From: Zygnema cylindricum
Taxonomy: Eukaryota; Streptophyta; Zygnematophyceae; Zygnematales; Zygnemataceae
Direction of reading: 5' to 3'
DNA: 47,704 nucleotides
Assembly: GCA_037447655.1 (NCBI GenBank)
Contig: JBBHKE010001895.1
Location: forward strand, 126,001-173,704
Made by a program: the position numbers and the translations under genes. Below the pieces are notes generated by a model. The model worked only from the letters and a program-made list of their open reading frames with translations, ran no database searches and was not told the origin of the DNA. Each line of letters starts with the position of its first letter. Position 1 is the first letter of the stretch. Shown one piece after another: positions 24,205-33,776 of this stretch.

Positions 24205-25238
24205 TCAAGAAGAAACGCACGAATTTGAGTTAACAGGATAATCGAATTTATTCGGATTTCCGACATTTCCGGGAACAGTCCAGTATATACCCCATCCGTA
24301 GCAGTTGACGTCAGTCCAAAAAAATACAGCTTTACACATAGAACGGAGTTTAAACGAATCTTTTACGTTCCACTCTATTTTCATGGACAGCACATTCGCC
24401 TTAAACAGAGATTGGAGATTTTGGCATCCGGGTACGGCTCTTTGTCGTCTAGTGGTCCCCTTAAATTGGGGTTTTTGCCAGATTGAGATCCATGTTCCCA
24501 TTGTTGCAGTTTGCGTGATTTGCTTTTTCGCAATTGATGAATTTCCTGAAAAAAAATAAACAAATCAACTTAAAATGGATATAAACGGGCATAAAAGGAA
24601 CAAAAAGGGGGAATACGACAAATTGATACCATGGAAATAAAAAGTAGCGAAGGCGGAAACATTTATAGAAGGAAATAAAAGATGTAAAAACCAAAATGAA
24701 ATAAAAGCAAACAACAATAAAACAAATCAAATCCGGAATACAAAAAAGGAAAATTTTAAAAACAAATAAAACGAAATGCAGATAGGAGGTGCTCACCAAA
24801 ATATCAATACAATTAGTCTTAGATTGAAACGCAAACGAAAAAAACCCCACGACACCCATCGAGCATTGGTTGATTAGTTGAAGATTAGTGTGGAAAACAA
24901 TGTTGACAATAATGTTGAAATAAAAAGGCGGAAAAAAATAAACCACACAACACCCATAAAGCTTAGTTGTGGAGTAAAAGACCCATGCTCAAAATAATGT
25001 TAAATAGTGTTGAAAATAAAAACTGAAATAAAAACGAAAGCTGAGAAAATAAAATAAAATAAAGGAAAGTCGAGGAGGAACCAGTTGTACCTCGTGAAGC
25101 GAGAGGTTTCGCTCGAAAAACGACATTTGAAAGAGTCGAATTCTCACTTTCCGCGAGAGCTAGCGGACAAAAAGAGACAAGACACGTGGCGCAAGCTAGC
25201 GCCAAGAAAATGTTACCGGAAAACCCGGATTTCCCCAT
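24205..25238 (-). CDS. Secreted protein with two beta/gamma-crystallin-like Greek-key motifs
   Basis: Two exons, 25238-25091 and 24545-24205 (TGA), joined in phase 1 give 162 aa. ATG at 25238 is preceded by a TATA-like box. Residues 1-29 form a signal peptide (hydrophobic IFLALACATCLVSFCPLALA, cut probably after ALA). Motif 1 (67-107) has WQKPQFKG, the [FWY]-x6-G signature of the crystallin hairpin, then GCQNLQSLF and VLSMKIE where the family has CPNL, F and SSIKV. Motif 2 (122-161) repeats WTDVNCYG (W-x6-G) and ends VNSNSC. Four Cys lie in the mature domain (90, 120, 131, 159). Motifs are seen; the fold is inferred. Relatives include the plant antimicrobial MiAMP1 fold and Ca-binding microbial proteins; the (N/D)(N/D)xx(S/T)S calcium motif is not clear here. 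Function unknown, perhaps wall or defence. Confidence 0.66.
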
Positions 25239-25857
25239 GACTTCGTATTTGTGGAAAATTTGGCTTTTCTTCTTCGGTTTTCTATTCTTAGGGCAAACGA
25301 TTTCGTAATTTGCATCCGGTGGGATTCAGCAATTTATAGCCGAAAGGTCATTGAAACACGTGTGAGACAAAATTGTACGGAAAGTACAAACAGTTGACTT
25401 CGACAAATGCAGTTTTACAAAAAATCTACCAAATTCTGCTGAACGTTATGGAAATCGACGGTTGATTTTGGCGCAAACCGTTAATATGGCACGATGAGAG
25501 GACAAATTTGTCGGATTCTGGCGCACTTACATATTTTAGTGTAGATCTTGCGTGAATGACGGAGGAACCGCACCGACGTAATGCAAAAAATAATAACTAC
25601 CGGTGGGGCCACGTAGCGGAAGTGATGGGGATGTATCCATGTTGGCGGCGTTTTCTAGGTCCAAGTACGACTTTTGAAATTTCATTTGTCGGTTTGTTTA
25701 ATTTTAATTGGATCCAAAAAAAATCCGTACATTTATTGTACGACCGACAGAAGGCGGCGAATTGAAAACGGACATCCTTTGCCGCTCAATTTTTTATTTT
25801 TTTTCTTTGAACCGTCGCAAGTCGCAGCCGTTAAGCGATGCGTGTTTTTATGACTTA
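25239..25857. other. Upstream region of the crystallin-like gene
   Basis: Holds the TATA-like box at 25331-25338. Beyond it there is no gene, and the left end of a TTA-flanked element begins at 25858. Confidence 0.5.
25331..25338 (-). promoter_or_regulatory. TATA-like box of the crystallin-like gene
   Basis: On the minus strand the context is GCTATAAATTGC, about 95 bp upstream of the ATG at 25238. This leaves room for a short 5' leader of roughly 60 bases. Position and sequence fit a plant core promoter. Confidence 0.5.
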
Positions 25858-27527
25858 GGGTGGACTTCCATTAGCGAAAAAGTGGGGTTTTTTATTGATG
25901 GCCGTACCTTTTCGTACAGGTTCGTACAGATTTTTTTTTTTCAACGAAAACAACATTACACAAAATTGTCCAGGTTGTAGGCGTAAATTAGGACCGTCGG
26001 ATTCAATTACACTTTTTATCCGTGACGCCATGTCACCAACCCTACAGTTTGTTAGGACCGTGCACAGTGAGGACAGTGTTCGAATACAGAACGTGTAAAA
26101 ATAGGCCGCGTGGAAAAGGCAAAAAAAATCCACGATGAGCGCGCGCGTATGTGCGTACACGTCGCAAAAGCCATGTGCCTTCCGCCAGGGTGGCTGCTAA
26201 TCCGCCGATATTATCCCGTCACGCTCCCACCATCAAAGTTTGCCGCTGCCTTTTGGTCGTTGCGTTTTGAAATTTTGGGTAGTACATTTAATGCCCTCTG
26301 TACGAGTCATTAATTACCTCCGCTGGTACAGTCATTAATTACTTCCCGCTGGTACAAATATTATCTCCGGTGGTACAGATATTACCTCCGCTCGTACAGA
26401 TATTGCATTCTGACATTGCATTCGAAGATTCTTTCAAGATTTTAAGCATCGGACATTAACCTACGTGTTACCAACCAGAATGAGCCACGCAGGTTTACAG
26501 ACGCGACCTAATGGAAGGCACGCCCTTCAGTTAAATTTTTCGTACAATTACTTAGGGGGTGTCCCCATGTAATCGGTACTTTGATAAAGTATTTTGGACT
26601 GTAGTGAAGATTCTCCGTACTACTTTGAAGAGCGTCCCAATGTGCGAAAATGAAATCGGAACTTTGACACGTGACGGTTGTAGACGTAGGTACAAATTGT
26701 GACGATTGAAGGCGACTACGAAACTTCCGACGAATAGTGACGCCAACAAAAACAGCGACAGTGGTAGACGTCTAGATTTTTGTGAAATTGTAGACGTTTA
26801 GGGTTTGGTGACATAGTGACGTCACGCTCTCTTGTGACAACGTCGACGTCACGGATTCAAGAACTTTCCGCCATGGTTTTCCGAATTCGTTTTTTCTACT
26901 TTTCTCACTCGACCTGCCATTAAAAAAAACCTAAAAATTGTAAAAATAAATATTTTTAAAACATCTTTCATTTTATACCAATGTTGTCGTGTCTCATTTC
27001 GAAAAGTGTGAGATATAATCGATGGTGTGAGAGGGAGAGAGGAGAGGCGACGATGGCGAAATTTTTTGCAAAGGACCCATGATTGAAAGTGGAGGTCCGA
27101 GACCCCTGGAATTTTTTTTCCGTACATAGCGCGTGACGGGGACGGAGAAAAATAGCGAGGACTCTCCTTCGTCCTAAAATTTTCCCACTCGTGTGGCGCG
27201 CGCGTTGGTCGTTTTTCATTCGCTGTCTGGGCGGTACTTTAACTAAAATCACCTCCTCGAGGTGATTTTAAATGAAGTTTTTTTTTGGGCTGGATTCTCT
27301 TGCCCGGGGGTCGAAAAGGGGAAAACGCCAAAATGCGTTCACATGACGACAAACACGCCGTACATTCAAAGTATGAATTCACGTTCACTGTACTTTGGTA
27401 AAAACGATTTTCTCGTACGGCTAAAGTTTTTGTCAAAGTTCCCTGAATTTTAGGGCAAAAAGACAGAGAAAAGTATGTACTTTAAAACATGGGGACACCC
27501 CCTTAGACGCCTAACGGAAGTACACCC
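25858..27527. mobile_element. PIF/Harbinger-like TIR element (outer)
   Basis: Left end GGGTGGACTTCCATTAG; reverse complement of the right end GGGTGTACTTCCGTTAG; TTA directly outside both. 1670 bp including the element nested at 26555-27502. Its left part (AAAAGTGGGGTT, a long T run, and later GTACGAGTCATTAATTACC) resembles 9036-9620 in copy A and the left end at 29783. No transposase was recognised. Confidence 0.78.
26555..27502. mobile_element. PIF/Harbinger-like TIR element nested near the outer element's right end
   Basis: Perfect ends GGGGGTGTCCCCATGT and ACATGGGGACACCCCC with TTA on both sides, 948 bp. It lies 25 bp from the right end of the outer element. The CCCCATGT inner part of the TIR is shared with the element at 18389-19156, so the two are related. 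Confidence 0.85.
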
Positions 27528-27637
27528 TTAGCCGTACAATAAAATCGTTAGCCGTACGATAAAAGCGCCAAAACCATAGTTCAAAAGTAGGCGTTTCAAT
27601 TGTAGGCCTTTTGTCGGCGCCTTTATCGTTAGTTGTG

Positions 27638-27802
27638 TTATGGGCTTTTCATGTGATCTTCTTAAGTCGCTTCTTTGATCAGCGACCGTCCGGTCGTCCG
27701 AATCTGACGATGGTCCTATCGTAAATTGTATTATGAGCTTTTCATGTGATCTTCTTAGATCGCTACTTTGATCAGAGATCGTCCGATCGTCCGAATCTGA
27801 CG
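27638..27802. repeat. Tandem duplication, two 72 bp copies with 93 bp period
   Basis: 27638-27709 and 27731-27802 both run from TTATG(G/A)GCTTTTCATGTG through TTTGATCAG to CGTCCGAATCTGACG with a few changes. No gene spans them convincingly. Confidence 0.9.
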
Positions 27803-27831
27803 GTTTAAATAAAAAATACCTCAAAACTCAC

Positions 27832-27925
27832 AAAAAAATATTTTTTTGTCCGAATGCTTTTCAAAATTTAGACACGACGTTTAATTATCTATCGATCGAT
27901 GTGCAACTCAACCCTGTTACTATAT
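27832..27925 (-). repeat. Dispersed repeat, inverted partner of 7092-7195
   Basis: The reverse complement of 7092-7195. The same word order is seen, with an A/T run of different length. Confidence 0.75.
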
Positions 27926-29782
27926 TTTTCCTAGTTGTTCAAATCGCGCGATTTTTTCATTTTTTCCAATTTCTACGTATTGTACGTGACTTTTGAAAAA
28001 ATCGCAAAAAAACGTCTGCTGTAAACTAAAACTGGAATTTACGGGAAGCGTATAAACAAATTACGGTACTGTATGGTTTTTTACGGTAATCGTACGGAAG
28101 TTTACGAAAAGATACGATACACGAATTGGTACTTTATGTTATGTAAACTGAAACGGAATGTGCATAGATGTGTACGAAATTTTATTGTACATGTACGGAC
28201 AATTTCAAAAAGAGACGTTTTAGCGTCGCACTATTTGCGCGCCGTAAGTTCAAAATGTGTACGAACGTCTTCTTTAGTTTTTTTTCAAAGAAGTCGCCGT
28301 GAAAACAAATCTTTAAAGGAAGCTGCCATTAGTAAGGCCACGGAAGTAGACAGCGAAACTGCCGTTCAAGCCGTTGTCGAAGCTCTAACTCTGACAAAAA
28401 AACAGCGTTAGCGAGGATTCGAACCTGGGCCTACAAGTTACAATAGTTACTTACAAACTGCAGTACATGTTCAATTCATTTTTTTTACATTTACAAAATT
28501 GTACGGACAGAAATTCATTAACGAATTTTACGATTTTTTCAAATCGACCTCTCCAGTTTCTACGTATTGTACGCGCGTTTGAATCGTGCGTAAACTGCGT
28601 TTTGAACAACTATGGCTAAAACCCGAATTTTCTTCCACGAAGGTCGGTGGATGGCAAAAGAAGCGTCAAAGAATATCCTCCGTCAAAAGATTTTATCGAG
28701 GCTTTCGGTGGACTCGCATTCACAGATCCACCTTGGCGGAAAGGCACATGGCCTATACCACGTGTAGACACCTGATCGCGTCATAGCGCGTTCAAATTGG
28801 ATATTTAACTCGCGCGTTCAAAATGGGATATTTAACTTTTTTTTCACGTGGACCAATTATACACGTACAGTGTGTGCCTACTGTCCCCTATGAGGACATT
28901 AGTCACACAATGGATGGTTCGAGGCTTCGAGCCATTCCGTCGCGGATTTCAAAAAGCAAAACATCCGACGGTCAAGGTTTACACCCATAACCTTGGAGAA
29001 TCCAGAAACACCTTGTAGTAAAAATGATTCTCCCCACCAAAAAAAAGGTACGAAATTGTACGAAACGTACAGCATTTTGTAAACAGCCTCAATTTTTCGC
29101 TAGTGGATGTTCGGAACTACAGTGGAGTATCGAAAACTATGCGTCGTGCCACGTGTCCCTATTTCATTTTCTCGTTCGCGCTCATTTTTGGGCTCTCTGT
29201 TCGCTTTGTATCCGTTCATATCGCCACGTCAATTCGTTCACGGTCGTTATGATGAATTCGCAGCCGTATATTACAGTAGATTATTCTTGGGTGACGTGTC
29301 CTACCACCCGCCACTTCTTTTCATTGTAAAGAAAGATCTGTAGCCTATCGTACTTTTACGAAACAAATCGTACATTCAAAAAGGATAGGCAAAGCAAAGA
29401 GAGGCATTAAAAAACAGCCGTATAGTAAAAAGTATTGTACGCATTCAATTAATAAATTAGGTTAGTTCCGTATTTTATCCCGTAAAACGTATTTTATCCC
29501 GTAAAACACATTTTACGATTGCAAGCTTAAATAAGAGGTAACATGAATATCAACAGAATAAAAGGATTGAGAATTCGACCAATAGGCACGCCATCGTAAC
29601 TTTTTTGTTTTAAAAAAGGAAAAAAAAAATGTTTAAAGAAGAGCAGTCGTTATTGCAAAAATTGTGATGGCAAAACCATTTGTGTACAAAAGGGGTAAAA
29701 CTGGAAAAAACATTTGGAGACTACAAGAGTCACAAGAAAGTCATCTACGCCTAAAAAATGAAACGAAATAGAACAATACTAA

Positions 29783-30585
29783 GGGTAACCTTCCATCAGG
29801 CGAAAAGTGGGGTTGTTTACTGGAGAAAGTACCCTTTCGTACTAGGCCGTACTGTTTTTTTTTTTTTTTTTACAAAAGATGTTTACTAAAAAATCGTTGA
29901 GATTCTCCAGACTTCTTGGAGAAAAACACCACCGTTCAATTTTCAATTTTCGACTCAAACGCTTCTTGTTTCCAATACGTAGCTAGTCTCCTCGACTGTC
30001 CTCGGGATGAGAGTTTGTGATTACTGGACGCGTGTTTTGGTCCACTTGTAAAGTCAAAGTCGATCCACGACAGACGTGAAGCAATAAACTTACATGTGGC
30101 AAATGAAGTGTACCGTGTGACATCAAAGCCAGCCTGTTCGACGACAATTTTTTTTTGGTTGTATAGCCAGCCTGTTCGACGACAAAAAAAACTTGGTTGT
30201 AAGACATCCTGTGACGTCTCTTTCATAAATGTGCGATACAGCGATTCACGTTCAAATGGAACATTCTTGGACATTTTTACAAACTTAAATTTTGCAACGG
30301 TTTTCGTGGCCGTCGATACCACAACAACCCTAAGAACGTTCAGATTGTACATTAGCGTGACGCTACTAGATATTTTAATCGGCGTCTGCTCGTACACATA
30401 CGCAGCTGCGATTTTGTCCTTTTGGAAATGATGATTATTCCCGGGCGGCTCAACAGGTCCTACATGGTACCAATCGCAATCTAACACCTCATTCACTGGC
30501 ACGACCTGATGGAAGGGTGTTACAAATATTACTGCCAATAAACGTGTTCGTACGATTACTGGGAACGCCTGATGGAGGGTTACCC
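29783..30585. mobile_element. PIF/Harbinger-like TIR element, 803 bp
   Basis: Left end GGGTAACCTTCCATCAGGCG; reverse complement of the right end GGGTAACCCTCCATCAGGCG. The flanks are TAA and TAG, one base short of a perfect three-base duplication. The left end resembles that of 25858. A 221-codon minus-strand open frame (30601-29936) covers most of it. Confidence 0.75.
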
Positions 30586-30601
30586 TAGCAGGGCAGACCA
30601 T
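29936..30601 (-). CDS. Unrecognised 221-codon open frame across the TIR element
   Basis: An ATG at 30601, just outside the right TIR, opens a frame that crosses the whole element. It begins MVCPARVTLHQAFP (TIR-encoded) and ends ESKIEN. No domain, catalytic triad or DNA-binding motif was recognised. It contains a short tandem duplication (CCAGCCTGTTCGACGACAA twice, near 30128-30185). In this AT-moderate sequence a frame this long is unusual but can arise by chance. It could be a decayed or accidental frame; the only positive signal is length. Confidence 0.15.
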   Translation of the reverse strand: MVCPARVTLHQAFPVIVRTRLLAVIFVTPFHQVVPVNEVLDCDWYHVGPVEPPGNNHHFQKDKIAAAYVYEQTPIKISSSVTLMYNLNVLRVVVVSTATKTVAKFKFVKMSKNVPFERESLYRTFMKETSQDVLQPSFFCRRTGWLYNQKKIVVEQAGFDVTRYTSFATCKFIASRLSWIDFDFTSGPKHASSNHKLSSRGQSRRLATYWKQEAFESKIEN

Positions 30602-32370
30602 GTAAGTGACTATTTTGGAAGCGCACAGTCACTTACGTCACCTTGTCAAAGATTGTACATTTTATGTACACTTAAGTACACATTGGTACAAGTAAAGTAC
30701 CGCTGAGTTTAAATTTGACGGTCAATCACTTAAACAGGTTTGACTTTCAAAATATCACAACAACCGGTTAAAATTTTGCCGCACTTGCGAACGTCGACTG
30801 TCATAATAAAATCAACAATTCACACGTCCGACGAAGGTTTACGGTCACAAAATTGGGCCAACCACATGTAAATAAAAGTGTTGCGCACAGTCATTTTTTC
30901 ACTTTACGTGAGCTCCACCGTGAGAGACTGAGAGCACGTGTTGGCTTTTAACTTAAACGCAAAATTGAAATTTAATCGCGAAGTGTTACATTATACTTAG
31001 ACGTAAATTGAAGAACGACGCGAAGTGAAACCTCTCAAAACTAAAGTAATAAAAGTCTTGTATGGTAAATTAAATCGCACAAAACGAATATACTTTGTAC
31101 ACTATTATAAAATGGACCCGCGTAAAAGTATCAAACTAAATGAAAAAAATAGGAGGCGTCACCCGCGACCGAACAAGCTACACTAGCAACAGAAACATAT
31201 CGTCATAGAAACGTTCGACCACGATACGATTTTGACAAAAGAACACGACCATGACCTAATTGAAGGAATCTTTGAGATTTTATTTGATTTAAAAGTTTCA
31301 CATTCGAATTGTAACCCTAAAAACAGAATAAAAGCACCAATAGGTCAATAAAGACATACAGTAAATTGTGCACAAGTTATTTTGAATTTCGCACTATTTT
31401 TTTGAAGTCTTAAAAACGCGTACAGTACTGTACTGTACTATAGTTCGAAATAGATTTGTGCTGTACGAGTTTTTTTACGATCATTAATGGAGGGAAACTA
31501 AACTAAGGGCATCAGCCGATACAATACCGATACGTCGATGCACCCTGCCGTAATTTGACGCTATGACGTCATCACTCACCTGTTTTGTCAACAGTTTGAA
31601 CGCCTAGTTGCAACCGTGGAAGCTCCAGCAGTTCGAACTTATCTGACTCTCATATGATGTCATCGTTCAGTCCGTACATTTCGAGCTTTTGTAGATATGA
31701 TATCGAAATTTCTTCCAGAAAGATATTTCTGGTATCGACAAATATCGGTCACCCAACCCGGTATGATTTGAACTCGCACGGTACTAGTCTGAAACCTAGT
31801 CTGTACTTTTCTCTTTCCGAAGGTTCCGGAAATTCAGAGTGGCCAACAATCCGGATGCCTGATACGAATCTGGTACTCATCCGTACGACGCTGGTGGCTG
31901 CAGCTCAAAGCTCCATAGGTGGCTGTTCGTACGATGTAGATCACACGTGCGTAGCTATTTGAACCGTCGATTTTTTGGTATCATCATCACTTGTTTACTG
32001 CCGTAGTTCATTACTTCATTCATGCTCTTCCTTCTCACTTCCAGTTACATAGAAATTGCTGGAGTATATCTCTCTGCAGAAATTGCTTAACCCTAATCTA
32101 AGTAATCTTCCTTTGCAGTTAGTCCTTAATCTTATTTTTTGTAATTCTGTGTTTCTTTTTACTTAAATCTTGTAGAGGTTTCTATTTTGGTTGCAATTTT
32201 CTGCGAAGTTTCTGGCTTAGGGTTTTTTAGGGTTTTGGCTGAATCAGTGGCCGATTTTTTTTTAGGTTTTTTAAAGTTGTTGTAGACGGAAATTTAGCCT
32301 TTGGAGTGATGCAGATGATGGCATTCAATTTTATTTCTATTTCTATTTTTAATTTTATTTAGGTCAGCCA
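30586..32370. other. Spacer and probable upstream region of the SP1-like gene
   Basis: No gene was recognised. A 102-codon frame at 31654-31962 has no known motif. A palindromic TACAGTACTGTACTGTA lies near 31424. From 32040 on the sequence turns T-rich with intron-like TTTAG and TTGCAG words, suggesting the 5' leader and leader introns of the downstream gene. Confidence 0.4.
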
Positions 32371-32379
32371 ATGGACAGA

Positions 32380-32616
32380 GTGTGTAATCGGGCAGAAGCA
32401 AAAGAAAGAAGGGAAGGAGGAAAGAGAGTGGAAGATCGAATTATTGTGGAGGAGGAGGTCGAGGAGGAGGGAAGTAGAGAAGGCGGAGGAGGAGGAGGAG
32501 AGCAGTGTGAGGGGGGAGAGGGAGAGGAAGAAAATCGAGGGAAGTTAGCAGGAACAGGAGGAGGAGAGGAGCTTTTGAATTGCCAGGGGGGAAAGGAGGC
32601 AGCAAAGAGGAAGCGA
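32380..32616. repeat. GA-rich segment, possible leader or first exon
   Basis: A purine-rich block (GGAGGAGGAGG, GGGAGAGGGAG) ending in a good donor (CGA then GTAAGTG). Read from an ATG at 32371 it encodes Glu/Gly/Arg-rich text without family likeness. The donor at 32616 would be phase 0, whereas the next certain exon needs two preceding bases, so it fits a 5' leader better than a coding exon. Confidence 0.4.
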
Positions 32617-32859
32617 GTAAGTGTTTGGCAAACCTTTTTAATTTATTTTCTTATTTCTGCCTTTTACTTCCTTATCCTTTACATATCCACTTTCGTCTCT
32701 CTCCTTCTTTCTCTCGCCTTCTCTTCCCGTCTTCTTTCTCTTTCGATTTCTCTCTTCTCCTGTCTATCGTACGATATGTTTCTATATCCTATATACCTTT
32801 ATAACTAAAGTGTCTGTTTCTGGACAGACGAGTCTAGTCCTAATTTGTGGTATCGTTTT

Positions 32860-33535
32860 TTGAAGGCCTTTCTCTCCTCCTTCCGCTCTCTCCTCTCTCT
32901 CCCCTCTCTCCTCTTCCTCTTCGCCTCTCCCTCGTCTCCTCCTCTTCGCCTCTCCCTCGTCTCCTCCTCTCTCTCTCCCTCCCTCCTCTCTATCCTCTCT
33001 TTCGTTTTTCTATCCCACACTCTCATTCTCTTTCTTTCCCTTCCTTTCGCCTTTTCTCTCTCTTGTCTTCTCTGTTGCTCCTCTCTCTCCTCCCTCTGTC
33101 CTTCTCTCCTTCTGACTTTCCTTCTCTCACTCCCTCTCCTTCTTTCACTCATCTCCTCCTTGCTCTTTCCTCACTCTCCTTCACTCTCTCTCGCCTTTTT
33201 GTTTCTTTCCTTGTCTTGCTCCTCTCTTCTTCTCCCTCTCTCCTCTCTCTTGCCTTCTCTCTCAGCTTTTTCCTCTCTCCTTTTCTCTCCCGCGTTGTCT
33301 CTCTCTACCTTTATATCTCTCTCTCTTTCTCTACTTCTTTCTCTTCTTTCTCTTTCCTTCTCTCTCTCCTTCTCTTCCTCTACTTTTTTCTCTCGCCCAC
33401 TCTTTCTCGCCTTCTCTCTCTCTCTCTCTCCCTCCCTCCTCTCCTCTCTCTCTCTCCCTTCTCTCCTCTCTCTCTCTCTCCCTTCTCTCCTCTCTCCCCT
33501 TCTCTCCCCTTCTCTCCTCTCTCCCCTTCTCTCGG
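32860..33535. repeat. CT-rich simple array, about 0.68 kb
   Basis: Shuffled CTCTCTCC, CTTCTCTC and TCCTCTC words on the plus strand, probably inside the first intron of the SP1-like gene. Long Ser/Leu-rich (plus) and Arg/Glu-rich (minus) frames here are by-products. Confidence 0.93.
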
Positions 33536-33776
33536 TATTCATAAATTCCTTAATCAGTAACTTCGTTCGAGCATTAGGATAATAACACTTATAGCATTAC
33601 CAGCCAGTAATCCTGCCCAGGAATTGCAGTAATTGTACAGAATAATGTACCATTCTTACAGTTTTCTGTACGATTTGCTGTTCACTGGCAGTAGTGTAAC
33701 ACCAGTAATCGTATATCGTGTACTTACCCTACGTCTATAGTATTCCGCCTTAAATTCGCCTTAATTTTTCTTGCAG

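Larger units (their letters stand above)
27528..29782. other. Gene-free repeat-rich stretch
   Basis: Holds a 72 bp tandem duplication (27638-27802), the inverted dispersed repeat 27832-27925, GTACG-rich sequence and a lone AAAAATTGAGGCTG / GTACGAAATTGTACG block (29020-29110) resembling the inner left part of the TTA-flanked elements in reverse. A 112-codon open frame at 28073-28411 matches nothing I know. Confidence 0.5.

Noticed and set aside
28405-28440. Reverse complement of GGATTCGAACCTGG looks like a tRNA T-arm
   Set aside because: No 5' acceptor strand, D-arm or anticodon arm pairs at the right distance on the minus strand, and the T-stem has a mismatch.
31654-31962. 102-codon frame upstream of the SP1-like gene
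   Set aside because: No recognisable motif, no hydrophobic anchor, and no donor of the phase required by the exon at 33777.
32845-33582. 245-codon Ser/Leu-rich plus-strand frame
   Set aside because: By-product of the CT-rich array in the probable first intron of the SP1-like gene; equally long frames exist in other phases and on the minus strand.
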